A stretch of 64,000 nt of DNA from Pieris napi (taxonomy: Eukaryota; Arthropoda; Insecta; Lepidoptera; Pieridae), in assembly GCF_905475465.1 (NCBI RefSeq), contig NC_062254.1, positions 8,018,001 to 8,082,000 on the forward strand. Reading direction: 5' to 3'. A model generated the notes under the pieces. It was given only the letters and a program-made list of their open reading frames with translations. It was not told the origin of the DNA and ran no database searches. This document shows positions 11,243 through 22,179 of the stretch, piece after piece (within the stretch, counting starts at the first letter, position 1; every line of letters begins with the position of its first letter). The translations under genes and the position numbers were made by a program.

Positions 11243-11912
11243 AACAACACAAAAGTCGTTGTTGGTAGGAGCCCCTGACACGCGTTGAGTAGTTTTAGGT
11301 TATAATTAATAATAACAGATATTATTAATATTATCTTATATTATTAATTTACTATTAATTAATTAATTGTATGATTAATTTAAGAGAGTTATTATAATTA
11401 ATAATGAGAGTTACACTGACATAAAAAAATAACAACTCTAAACGTCACTATACTAAGTTTGATACATAAACACACATTTACATTAATGATGGCCGACAAC
11501 TGTGGAGGGAGTGAGAGAAACAGGAGACCGGCTTCGGTCTCATCCCTACTCCGCGTTGTTCACTGGGTAGTTACACCGATATAGTCTGGCCAATGAGTAT
11601 CCAGAGTAAAAGCGCGGAAAATTTTAAAATAATTATTAAAAAATAGGGGTTGGTGATAGAAGGGCAAACACTTAGGGTTGTATGTATTTTTGAATATCGT
11701 ATCATAAAAAAATTTAAAAAATAATTTTGTCAAAAAAATGAAAAAAAAAAATTGAGGGGTGGACCACCCTTATTATTTAGGGGTGTGAAAAATAGATGTT
11801 AGCCGATTCTCAGACCTACCCAATATGCTTACCAAATTTCAGAGGAATCGGTCAAGCCGTTTCGGAGGAGTATGCAGACTAACATTGTGACACGAGAATT
11901 TTATATATAAGA
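11243..11912 (-). promoter_or_regulatory. Helitron 5' non-coding leader and probable promoter
   Basis: This is about 670 bp between the Helitron 5' end and its first coding exon. It includes a 7-bp-stem hairpin GAGACCGGCTTCGGTCTC (11524-11541) next to a locally GC-richer segment with CCAAT (11590s), then the AT-rich subterminal region that is shared with the short Helitrons. A promoter here is inferred from position only. A 5'-UTR intron is suggested at 11242-11135. Confidence 0.45.
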
Positions 11913-12689
11913 TTTGTTACGAGGGTACTTTGAGGACGAAAAATCACACCGACGACTGCTGATTGTGGGTATAGCACGTGTTAGTCTAAAACAAAAGACA
12001 ATGTTTGTAAGTCTAAAATGGTCCGGAATGGTTTCTAAAATAATTAAAAGCTATTAATAAAATCAATAAAACGTGAACCACTTTGAGTTATGGCACTTAA
12101 AACTACGGAGCGTAAATCACATTCCGTTGGTTTCGAATATTTTGATTTGAATGTTTTAGGTTAAATTATATGAAGTATATGTTTGTATTTCATTTTATTT
12201 TTGCTTTCAAACATCACACATGTTATTCGATAGATAGATTTTACTAGTAATTTTTTGCTTAACAATGCGAATTAGGTACCAGATAGGAGCTGAACAATGT
12301 TTTTTTTAAATTGATCTGCCCACTACCGATATAAAGCTCTGTATAAGTACCTAGTGTTTATTCTGTTATATTCGTGAAGAATTCGAATGCCCGCATTTGG
12401 AAGAGTCAGCTGATTTTATATTATGTAACTATCCTCAGTTGATAATTTTGTTTCAAACAATTCATCAATACTTTCGCAAAAGATATGCTTTCGCTGCTAA
12501 CCCAACCTAGGATCGACGACGAAGCCACATTTAAGTGTCGGTAAAATATCCAACATCATTGAAACTTTTATAAGAAACTAGCCGCCTCCAATTCGTCTAA
12601 ACATTATTTTTTTTACTTCGCCCTCTTTCCAATTTATCCTCATAAAATTTTCATCAGAATTCCAAAAAATACTTGAATTGGCTGCGATT
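11913..12689. other. AT-rich intergenic DNA
   Basis: No gene or defined repeat is visible. A CTAG-containing segment near 12578 (ACTAGCCGCCTCC) is not supported as a Helitron end, because it lacks the hairpin and a partner terminus. Confidence 0.4.
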
Positions 12690-12800
12690 CTCACCTATTA
12701 GTTTGACAAATGATCATAATCGGTCGAAACAGATACAGGAATCTGAGGCCCAGACCTAAAAAGGTTGCAGCGCCACTGATTTATTTTAATTTTTTATTTT
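12690..12800 (+). repeat. tRNA-derived SINE family A, 3' part
   Basis: This has the family's characteristic block CACCTATTAGTTTGACAAA, then TCTGAGGCCCAGACC, then AGGTTGCAGCGCCACTGATT, and a T/A-rich tail. The tRNA-like head is missing, so it is 5'-truncated. The same block occurs at 37.5, 40.4 and 54.6 kb, and in reverse at 56.4 and 62.6 kb. Confidence 0.8.
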
Positions 12801-13194
12801 ATACAGCCACGAGAAATATCTATGAAAATATCTATGTTCTAATACTTTAGGACTGTAAACTAAACAAAATTAAATAATGAAACAAGGTAATATATAGGTT
12901 TCAATACAATTTATTCAAGAAGGCGTAGATTCAATCAAATTACAGTAAGACTGAAGACCTAGTTTCATTTTATCATCAAAGCTCAGACTTTTCAATAGCC
13001 TTACGGCATAAGCTGTCGTTAGGTACTACAAAAAATCTTCGAGAAATTTTATTCAGCAAATATATTATAAATTATCAATGATTTAAAGTAATTAAAAAAG
13101 GTGCCAACGGGCATTACAAAATTCTTACTCCTAGAAATCTATATTAATATTATAAAGTGGAAAGATTTGTATCTAAGTATGTTTGGCTCAAAAG

Positions 13195-13280
13195 TACCGT
13201 AGGCCGATCGTAGTTTCGATCCCGGGCTGTGCACCAATGCACTTTCTATGTGTCATAACATTCGCGTAAACCAGCAGAAT
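13195..13280 (+). repeat. SINE family A, head fragment
   Basis: The segment TTTCGATCCCGGGCTGTGCA, followed by CCAATGCACTTTCTATGTGT, matches the B-box end of the tRNA-like head and the adjoining body seen in other family A copies (54.47 kb, and reverse at 62.7 kb). The 3' half is absent. Confidence 0.65.
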
Positions 13281-14699
13281 CAACAACAAAATTTTCGATT
13301 AATTAGTGAATGAATAGTAATAAAAAAAAAATTATCACTAGGCTCAATGCCTACTGGTTTGGATTTTTCATTACTGAAGTTGATGTGTTGTTTAGTGTCA
13401 TCTATGTGTCAAACAAAAAGTGTCGTTACAACTTTTGGTTTTATTTTTTTCTGTCTGGGGGACAGGGGGGGGGCTCCCTTTCGCAACGCGCGATTAGGAA
13501 CTTCTTTCCAAAAATAATCTTAAAGCTAATATTATGTTTAAATTAAAATGTACATACAAAATAATAACGAAATATATGATTTACAAAAGTTACGATTAAG
13601 CAGGATAGAATATGGTTAATTATATAGAAGATACATACAAAATATTAAAGCCCCTGTAATAGTAATAAAAGGCCTGATAAGGATGCCCTCAATCGCAACG
13701 AAAGTTAAATTAAGGCAATTAAAAAGCGACAATGGTGTCTTGTTCAAAATATGGGTCGGCACAGTTCAGAGGTTATCTTATCTTGGAGCGTGTGGAGCGT
13801 GTTCTAATTTTTAGGGACCCGCAAGGGATTTTTAAAAACTAGTTTTTTATTTATGATATCAATTTTAATAATAATACAGCCCGTTTATTTCCAATCTTTA
13901 CTAATGTTGAATATACATGAAAAACCATATTCCTTTTATCGGAACCCCTTCACGGGTAAAGGCCGCCTCCAGCTTTTTCAAAATCCATGGCTTTCTTTCT
14001 CCATTCGCTTTCTGCTAACGCTTATCAGTTCTATCCACCTTTTTTATCAACTCTTCTCCTTTCTCCTCTTGGCCCTTTCCATATAGTTGTCTTTAAAGTC
14101 CATCTTTTATCTGTGCATCTTTTTATATGCCCCACCCAATGTCACTTCGGTTTTAGAGCATAATGTAAGGTATCTATAATTTTTGTTTTTCGTCTTCTTT
14201 TTCTTCTTCTATATCTTTTATTTGCCTTTTACATGTTTATTATCTTCATCATCATTGTTCAACTCGTCTATATACTGTAAAGAATAACCTTATGCAGTTC
14301 ATCTGAATGCGCAACCGTCTTAGACCGGCACAGCTACCAACGGGCTTCCCTAATAATGAAGGTCCCCATACATATATCAACTTTAATACTTTTCCTTTTT
14401 CTACAACCTTAACTGGGAAAAATACTATTTATTTATTGTCATCTCATTATTTGCAAGATAATCAAAATACAACACTTTATTAAGATCACAATACAGGAGA
14501 AAAAATAAACTGTAGACAGCCCAGACGTAAATATTAAAAAAAATACAATACAGAACTTCACACTATACAACATAATACAAAGTACTAAAATAACAATGGT
14601 TTATAGGACTACATATAACTTCCTAATATATATTATGTTAGCCTTCGAAGTCTGCATACAGGCAGCGCAACGCACTACCAAAAGACAGAATATTATATA
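13281..14699. other. AT-rich intergenic DNA
   Basis: No gene is supported. The segment 13440-13500 holds a run of G residues, and 13930-14280 is pyrimidine-rich on the plus strand (many CTTT and TTTC runs). Nothing else was recognised. Confidence 0.4.
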
Positions 14700-15422
14700 C
14701 AGTAGAACCTCGATAACGTAAACCTCGGTAACATAGAAACCTCTGTTACTTCAAAAAATACTATGTTCCCTTCCCATCAGAGCCCAAAACCTCTATAACT
14801 TAAAATACGCAACCTCTATAACTTAAATAAATAATCTCTGTATAGGCCCTCAGTAACTAAAAGAAATGTTTCCACAACCTCTATAACATAAAATTGTTTG
14901 TGAAGGAGTCATTTTGAAAGAGTGTCAAAACAAATGGTTTCGGTATTTATTGCTTGCACGTGTTTACTAATTTATTGTTAACCTAAACAATACATTACCT
15001 ATTGTTTGCTTTATCTAAATTCTTCAAAGCTTTGCGACGGTAAGCTTTGTGACAACGACTTACTTGCATCATAAGTTAATGTGTTAATGTATTCTCCTCT
15101 CTATTTGTCATTGAAAATCAAATCGATTTAGAAACAGTGAATTTTTTAAAACAAAACAAAATCACAGATTTTTTTAAGTAGACTAAACCTTTAGTTGTTG
15201 TTTTATTTTTATGTAATGTAAGTAATGTGAATAAATATGATTACATATTTAATTTTCCATTCTTCTGATGCATTCAAATAAAAATGGGAGCAAGGGTACA
15301 TAGAAACATGTACATACCTCTATATTAACCTTTACCTAACATAGAACCTTGATAACTTAAAACCTCTATAACATAACATATTTTGTGTTTCCCTTGGACT
15401 TTATCTTATCGAGGTTCTACTG
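14700..15422. mobile_element. pogo/Tigger-like non-autonomous element
   Basis: The ends are inverted repeats of about 17 bp, CAGTAGAACCTCGATAA, flanked by TA (14698-14699 and 15423-15424). A CAGT start, this TIR type and a TA duplication are known for pogo/Tigger elements of the Tc1/mariner superfamily. Inside each end, variants of AACCTCTATAACTTAAA recur (about 14740, 14790, 14810, 14875, 15345, 15360), resembling arrays of transposase-binding sites. It is 723 bp with no transposase frame, so it would need an enzyme in trans. Confidence 0.85.
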
Positions 15423-16023
15423 TATATAAAAAAATAACTTTTTTTGCAACAACCAAAGTAATCTTATTTCCGTTTAAAAGGACGGAATCCTCAATGATAT
15501 TCACATCCTATTCTCGCCACGGATTTTGCTTAACTTTGGCTTTACGGCCTATATTGCAACATGTCCGAACGCAGATAAAATTCGATTTTCAATTTCCGCG
15601 CATGCTGTTTGTTTAATACAAAGCTACTGGACCACACTATAACGCGCCACTAGCTTGGCTATAACTTTCAATTACGTCAACTGAGCCGCCCTTTTCGTTA
15701 TAAATGAACGGCTTATTGGACGACTATCCCAAATGAATCAGAAAGACAACAGATATATTCTTAAATATGTTCCCTTTTTATGGAGGCTTACATTGTATTA
15801 GGAATATTTTATCTAAGTTTCATCACTTTAAACGATGTGAGGGTAGAATTAGAATTATCTGTAATTAAGAGAATAAGGGGAACTGCAGCAGCTTGTAGAT
15901 GGCTACTGCTGAACATAGGGTTCTTCCCTAAATTTCCAGTACAACCGTCTTCAGGTGTGATCCGTCCATCTAGTGGGAATAATTAAACATTATTGCCAAT
16001 CGTTCGTTAAGAATATTCTGTCA
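15423..16023. other. intergenic DNA, nothing recognised
   Basis: Small open frames near 15383 and 15780 have no recognisable similarity, splice structure or domain. I treat them as chance frames. Confidence 0.4.
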
Positions 16024-16391
16024 TCTCTATATATATAAAATTCTCGAGTCATAATGTTCGTTCCCATACTCCTCCGAAATGGCTCGACCGATTCCTATGA
16101 AATTTTTTATGCATATTCTATAAGTCTGAGAATCGTCTACTATTTATATTTCAAAACCGTAAACTGATAAGGGGTGTCCACCCCAAAAAAAAAATTTTTT
16201 TTTAGAATTTTTTTTTATTTTAATTTTTTTATGATACAGCATGCAAAAATACATACAACTCTTAATTGTCACCCCACTACGATCAACCCCTATTTTTTTA
16301 TTAAATAAATAGTTCTTTTTTTTGAACTAAAAATTGTTTTCCTAGAAATACCTAATATACATGACAAAACGACGTTTGCCGGGTCAGCTAT
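16024..16391 (+). mobile_element. short non-autonomous Helitron
   Basis: It begins with TC after A in TCTCTATATATATAAAATTC, continues with the family 5' block (CTCCGAAATGGCTCGACCGA) and ends CGACGTTTGCCGGGTCAGCTA. The final G of CTAG is changed to T. It matches the termini of the 6255-11912 Helitron in reverse orientation, with the coding centre deleted (368 bp). Confidence 0.85.
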
Positions 16392-17014
16392 AATATATAT
16401 AATATATGTATTATTAAAACAAAATTCAATAGATAATTAAAAGTTTATAAGATTAAAATTATATGTATCACATTCAAGTATAGAGTATTTACAATTTTCT
16501 TAACCTAAAAACTAATATTAAAAATTAATAAAAAGAAAATAAAAACAAATTTAAAACGTTTAGTCCCTTTGGCACCTGTAAAATATTTAAATACATAAGA
16601 TACTCAATATTGCTACTGTGAACTGCAATAAAGATGATTTAGTGGATTATTAAAGATTCCTTAGATTTCCTTAAATTTAGTCTACAGTTATGATGAAATA
16701 CGCGAAGGATAAAGAATAAAAAACCTCATACATTTCTTGGTAGAGATATAAAGTAGGTCATAAGTCTCTTCATAATTAGTTTTAATGCTTCCACATGTCA
16801 ACGTATATGTATCCTTTGTAAGCCGTTTGGTTCATTCCTTTTATTATTTTTAATGTGTTCTTGTGATCTTTAAGATTCTTTATTCTTTTGTTTTGTGGCC
16901 TTTACACATCCCCGTAACGTTAAAGGAAGTATGCGAGATTCTACTTCGGAAGTCTGCTACTAGGAGACCTAGCTATGTATAGTGGATACTAGCGACTACA
17001 GCTTATTTATTTAT
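16392..17014. other. AT-rich intergenic DNA
   Basis: No gene or defined repeat is visible in these 620 bases. Confidence 0.4.
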
Positions 17015-17230
17015 TTATTAGTAATCTTACAGCCAACATACATATTATAAAACAAAACACTTAGACAATATACAAAGTAAAAAAATCATATAATGTACAC
17101 TTATGACTCGTCAGTAAAGAAATACATATGAATGCTTCTAATTTTACATTTACTGCCAGTTTTCAAATCTAAGGCTTAGAACGGAAGAGAAGAACTGGCA
17201 ATAAACTGTCCGCCACTCTTTTTAATCGCC
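17015..17230 (-). repeat. LINE 3' end, family C
   Basis: Read on the minus strand this resembles the 3' non-coding end of a non-LTR retrotransposon: GGCGATTAAAAAGAGTGGCG, then CCAGTTCTTCTCTTCCGTTC, then TAAATGTAAAATTAGAAGCA and an AT-rich end. The same sequence occurs at 23.6, 35.4 and 55.8 kb. The family name (CR1-like is a guess) cannot be settled from the 3' end alone. Confidence 0.7.
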
Positions 17231-18048
17231 AAAGACAAAACAGATTACATAGATAAACCATATTATATGAAACAGAAAACATAAGTACATTAATAGATAA
17301 AAAGAAATAAAATAATACTTAATATTTCAAAGGAGAAACTAAATTGTTACTGCAGCTAAAGAAAGTCAAACTCTTCTCGCCTCTTCAAGTATTTCTTCAC
17401 ATCATCTTTGTTGAGGTGGAAAATATCAACATTCTCATAATTTGTGCCATAGTTAAAACCCGAAACGACGAAACGTTGTCGAATTATGCAGGTAGTTCGT
17501 GTTCGTGACCACAAAACCTTGAATATACCTAAATCTTGTTCATAAATCAGTTTTTGAGTAATTCGTACTGATAGATAGTTGCAGAATTTCCTTTAGAATT
17601 TAATCATATATTGAAGCGTTCGTAAGAGACGTTCGTTTCGTTGTTTTTCGGACTTAGCATATCCGATTCCCATGAAAAAGTATTTTCCTTTATCGGGTGG
17701 CTTTCTATTTATAAAATAATTTTTAAATTTGATTCAATAAATCCTAAGATTACCCTACAATCTCACAAAGTTTTCCTCTTTATGATATTTGAGATTAGTA
17801 TAAATTCATTAAAACCTTAGCCAGTTCCATCATAAGTCAACCATCCTTTCGCTGTTTCTGCAGACTCTTGCAGAGTTTATAGTTCACAGGAGGCACGAGG
17901 GTTTATTTTTCTGTAATATTCTTATATTAAACAATAAATAAATGCAGCTACAAATCGAATGCCTTGTTATTACAAATCTTACTCTATTATAAAATAAAAA
18001 TTGTATTTGAATTAACATTGATTTTACACAATTGTAAAACTAAGACTA
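17231..18048. other. AT-rich intergenic DNA
   Basis: No gene or bounded repeat recognised. Confidence 0.4.
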
Positions 18049-18253
18049 CTAGCTAACCCGGCGAACTTTGTCCGCCCGACTTACAGTCCGTGTACAATCG
18101 TGGTTCAAATTAGCTACATAGTATTATTATATTATAATTACATAAATAAATTCACTACTATCACCACATTGCATTACCGATAAACCATGAAAATCGGTCC
18201 AGTCGTTCTCGAGTTCTAAGTGAACGAACCCGACTTTGTTTTATATATTAAGA
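18049..18253 (-). mobile_element. short non-autonomous Helitron
   Basis: CTAG at 18049-18052, preceded by A on the plus strand, is followed by a 3' hairpin GGCGAACTTTGTCCGCC. The element ends in an AT-rich segment with GA at 18252-18253 (TC on the minus strand). An internal block ATCGGTCCAGTCGTTCTCGA is typical of Helitron 5' subterminal regions here. It is 205 bp. Confidence 0.75.
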
Positions 18254-19084
18254 TTATATACATAACTATATATACGTAGTTTCAATGTGTTATGTACACA
18301 GATCACAGCTCTTTCTAATCCTGTTAAAAGTTTCTGGCCAATTATAGAACACTAAGACTGTTGCTGAACAGTAGTCTTAGTTTAAGCTATTCAAACTACT
18401 ATTACAACACTAGTATTGTAGAAAATTAAGTCAACATAATATTCCCTATTAGCCACAATTATTGTATTGGTTAGATTGTATTTCATGTAAAGTCGCAATC
18501 TCTTTTGTGAACTTTATTGTAATACAAAAACAAAAAAGTACCGGTCCTGTATTACTGTTTATGGTACCGTTTCAATCCAGTGATCATTGTATTCCGAATT
18601 AAAATTAAAGATAAAATATTGTGCAGTGCAAAAAGATTTCTTGTTTCGTATTAAAAATTTAAATTCTCGAGGACCAAGCCAACATTAAGTCAAAAGAAAA
18701 CAGTAATGAATGTTTCATTCGGTTTCTATACCTTTTTTGGATGTTATTTTGTAATGTACCAGATATATTTCACCGAAATTTAATTGTTCGGCTCTCAAGG
18801 TTTTGACTTTTTGGATATTGATTTATTGCTCATGTATTTAAAGTTAAAAGCTTTTATATAGTTTCAAAACGGCTTACCGCAGCCGTTGGTTGAATGAATT
18901 TAAAATTGTATGCAAATTTTTAAAGCACATTCGGACGATTTAATTAATAAATTGTTACCCACACACCCATATTGCAGCATATTTTTATAACACTTCCTAT
19001 ATACATTCGTTTTGTAAAGTTTCCGATAGCCAGATAGATACGGAACTGTAGAAATTGTTTTCACAATGTTTGGATGAATTCATA
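18254..19084. other. AT-rich intergenic DNA
   Basis: No gene or bounded repeat recognised. Confidence 0.4.
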
Positions 19085-19300
19085 TCAGCTATACAATGCG
19101 CAGAGGCTATAAGAACTTGGAGAAACTGATAGTGGTTGGTAAAACAGAAGGCAAAAGATCACGTGGCCTTTCACCAACCAGGTGGACCGATCAAGTCTCA
19201 TCGTCCTCAAAACTGGTGGAAACAGATAATCCGCTCCAGAAGTTTCCTTGACCACGCTCAGACATGAGCGACTGAAGAGAAATTGAGAGAGAAGAATCAA
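19085..19300 (+). repeat. LINE remnant (RT protein C-terminal region)
   Basis: The plus-strand translation, across frame breaks, reads like the C-terminal tail of a non-LTR endonuclease/reverse transcriptase. It has a KLIVVGKTEGKRSRG stretch followed by PTRWTDQV, the usual basic GxRxRGRPxxRW region. It is degenerate, with stops and frameshifts. The upstream RT domains are absent. Confidence 0.5.
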
Positions 19301-19394
19301 CTTACATACATTGGTTGATTATATACCAATGACTTTAGATTCATTTGTACATAAAATTAAGATACAATATTATAATTTTTAATCGTACGTACAG

Positions 19395-19610
19395 CATTTT
19401 GCGTCATTTTGTTTTATGTTAGAGGGGAAACGGACAGGAGCCGCCCATGGACACTCATATTGCCAGAAGGCTCGCTTTTTCATGAAGGACCCTAACTCAA
19501 ATTGGTTCGGAAATACTTCAGTGGGTAGCTGGTTCCACATAGTGGTGGTGCGCGGCAAAAACTGCCTGACCGCGAAACTGAACGTCATTCGTTATATAGC
19601 CTAGTATTCT
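19395..19610 (-). repeat. LINE 3' fragment, family E (Jockey/CR1-like tail)
   Basis: On the minus strand the translation FAVRQFLPRTTTMWNQLPTE continues into VFPNQFELGSFMKK, the conserved end of many non-LTR RT proteins (WNxLPxxVF...SFK). It runs into the 3'-UTR block CATGGGCGG seen in other family E copies (38.96, 43.4, 44.7, 54.4 kb). Only the last about 60 codons remain. Confidence 0.75.
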
Positions 19611-20438
19611 GGATTTTACACAAAATATATACTACAACTTTGTAACTGAATGTTAAATAGAAAGTAAGTAACTTAAACTTGCGGAATATCCTTGCCGGAA
19701 TCCTAAGCTTTAATCTCTGCACAGTCTGTGACACAAACTGTTATATTATGTCAGTTTGAGTTTAGTCTGTGCTGTTGGCGCGACATTGCGAGATTCACCT
19801 TATTAGATTTGAGTTGTGCAGGGTGCTACGATCCGAGAATTAACACCCCTATTTAGTATCTAATGCTTGGTAATTTCTTAAGACTGTCTAGTTAAATGAA
19901 ATTTGGCTAATAATTAACTTGCAAACGCTTAATAAGGGAAAAACCGATATACTCAAAAGTAAAAAATCATTTATTCATGTAGGTAACACAATGTACACTT
20001 ATGAATAGTGTTGCCCAAATGCAAGACCAAGACGAGACTTAGGCCAGTCTTGGTATTGTCTTGCGTCAATACACCTGGTCTCGGTCTTGGTATTGGTATT
20101 GCGCTCTCAGTCTTGGTCTTGGTCTTGATCTTGCAGCAAGACTCTCGCAAGTCTCGCAAGACTTGCAAATACCTATTTGCCTATTGCTATTTGTGGGGGC
20201 TTGCGGGCTATCCTGGAGCATTCACCAATGTACAATGTTCATCAACCAATAATAGCAGGCAGGCTACAGGCATTGTGTTGAGATTAGCAGATTTCATTAC
20301 AGTGTGCGTAGGTACATTTTTTAGGCAATTTGTCGTACTCGTGACTGGCGCGCTTTGCTACGTAGGTACTGTCGTTAAAGTATGTGTAAGTAAGAAACGA
20401 TGTAGGTACCTACTACAACAAAATTGTATTCCTTAGAA

Positions 20439-20474
20439 AAATAATCGTCGTACCTACACGACGATTATTTTTAT
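20439..20474. other. 14-bp-stem hairpin inside hAT element
   Basis: AAAAATAATCGTCG is followed after an 8-nt loop by its reverse complement CGACGATTATTTTT. No role can be assigned. It may be an end-derived or small nested inverted repeat. Confidence 0.6.
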
Positions 20475-20691
20475 TTATTTAGTAAATCATCGCTGAAGAC
20501 AATAGTCGCTAATAGAGTAGGTACGATAGAAGTTGATAAACCGACACTGCAATTCTCGATGATTTTAAAACAAAATGCGTAAAGCAATATGACGTCGCTC
20601 ATATTTGGAGCTTTTCCACGTTTCAAGTTTGTTAAAATCACCCACTTCCAATTTTGCAGTGCAATGTCCTTTAAAAAGGTATAATAGGTAA

Positions 20692-21111
20692 TCTATATAT
20701 ATGAAAATGAAACCCGTTTTCCGTTGTCACGACATAACATGAAAACGGTTTGACCGATTTGTCTGATTTTTTTTAATAATATACCTTGAAGTACGAAGAT
20801 GGTTCTTACGGAGAAAAATTAAAATAAAATTGAGTGAATCAGTCTAAAAACAACACTTTTCTATATTCCCATACAAAATATTCGTAATAATACTTAAAAG
20901 TGAATTTGAACTTTAATACCATAGCATAAAGTTCAAGTGTTAGTGGAGGGGTTCCGGGAAGATAAATTTTTATTTTTTGACATAATGTATTTGTTGTCTT
21001 ATCAATTTTCTTTTTTTATCTTACTAGCTAGACCGGTGTCCCGAATAGCAGAATAAGTATAAATATAAAGAATCGACTGTTAGGCGGTACGATGTTCGCC
21101 AGGACAGCTAG
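20692..21111 (+). mobile_element. short non-autonomous Helitron, second family
   Basis: It starts with TC after A (TCTATATATATGAAAATGAA) and ends CGCCAGGACAGCTAG before T, with hairpin GGCGGTACGATGTTCGCC just inside the end. The 5' block CCCGTTTTCCGTTGTCACGA and most of the interior are shared with 58837-59268 and partly with 48727-49193. Their 5' ends differ from those of the 6255-11912 family, so they form a separate family. It is 420 bp, non-coding. Confidence 0.85.
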
Positions 21112-21459
21112 TAATAATATAAACTAGGTATATTTTTATTACTTACAACAATTTTTACAAAATCTACCTATCCTTACGACTACATTCTTCATTGCGAGGA
21201 CAACATAATCTATTTGCGTCCGTTCTGAGCACCCGGAAACTTATTTTATTCTTTAGAACATGGGCAGTGGCGGCGACCTTTGACATGAAAGCGACGGCGG
21301 CAACACAAAGTCTAGAAGCGGACTAAATTTTTACCTATTTTGGTGGGGTTGTCAATGTTGGCATTAGCACAGAAAAATAAAATTAAGTAAACACAACGTT
21401 TATCCACTTTTTAATAACTAGGTATCCACGATAGAATATTTTTTCTACTAATTTCCTAA

Positions 21460-22176
21460 GGGTCGATTCGACCAAACTTCAATTTATACACGAGTAACTA
21501 TACCAAGAATAATCTATTCCATGATTTTAATCTCGAGTAAATCCATAGTCGTTTGTCCACGTAATCGATAGTATAATTGCGCTAGGAATAACAATACGCG
21601 AATAGCAAGAAAATGGTGAACGAAAATAAAACTCGGCAAATAAATGTTGTTTTACAACGGGACAGTGTAAGAGCATACATCATGTCAACTCGATTTTGCC
21701 GTATTATAGTGTGAAAAAGTAGCTTTTAACAGGTGTCAAACGACAACAAAAAGTTTTTATTTCTTGTTTGTTTGAGGCTTTCGTCTAAAAAGGAACTTTT
21801 GTTGAGCCCAGTTGAATTTCATTCTAATATTATAGAAAATAAAAAATCTAAAAATAAATAAATAAATAATAAATTGTTTCAACGTTTCATTATACAATGC
21901 CAGACTATTAATTTAGTGCGTTGCGTTGACTTGAAATTAAAACACAGAATACATATTTGTGAAATGACAGAAATCAGCTGATTGGGCTGACTGACGCCAT
22001 TAAATTATTCTAGGAATAGCTGTTATTCCGTGCGAAACGGCGGTATAGTTACAATTCCCGAATAAGCCCACTATTCTTAGAATTTGTAGTTGGTAAAACG
22101 TAAAATTTATTTACTCTCGATTAACTGACGATTTATTCTAAGATTAAGATTTACTCTTGTTTGGTCGAATCGACCC
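21460..22176. mobile_element. TAA-flanked inverted-repeat element (PIF/Harbinger-like)
   Basis: The 18-bp terminal inverted repeat GGGTCGATTCGACCAAAC lies at 21460-21477 and, inverted, at 22159-22176. TAA is present on both outer sides (21457-21459 and 22177-22179). A 3-bp TWA duplication with G-rich ends suggests PIF/Harbinger. It is 717 bp, without a transposase, nested in the hAT element. Confidence 0.75.
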
Positions 22177-22179
22177 TAA

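Larger units (their letters stand above)
6255..11912 (-). mobile_element. autonomous-size Helitron (rolling-circle transposon)
   Basis: On the minus strand the element begins with TC at 11912-11911 (preceded by A), in the start TCTTATATATAAAATTCTCG, and ends with CTAG at 6258-6255 followed by T. These are canonical Helitron ends with insertion between A and T and no target duplication. An 18-nt hairpin lies 7 nt inside the 3' end. The 5658-bp element carries one multi-domain gene, Rep plus helicase, in the same orientation, now broken by two frameshifts. About 270 bp of its 5' end (11640-11912) and about 45 bp of its 3' end recur in short Helitrons elsewhere in the window. Confidence 0.95.

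Noticed and set aside
12570..12620. Helitron 3' end at ACTAGCCGCCTCC
   Set aside because: There is no hairpin next to the CTAG and no AT-rich TC start within a plausible distance.
20008..20436. 142-codon open frame at the left end of the hAT element
   Set aside because: It is produced by the repetitive CAAGAC/GTCTTG array and has low-complexity Gly-Leu-Val composition; there is no domain or partner exon.
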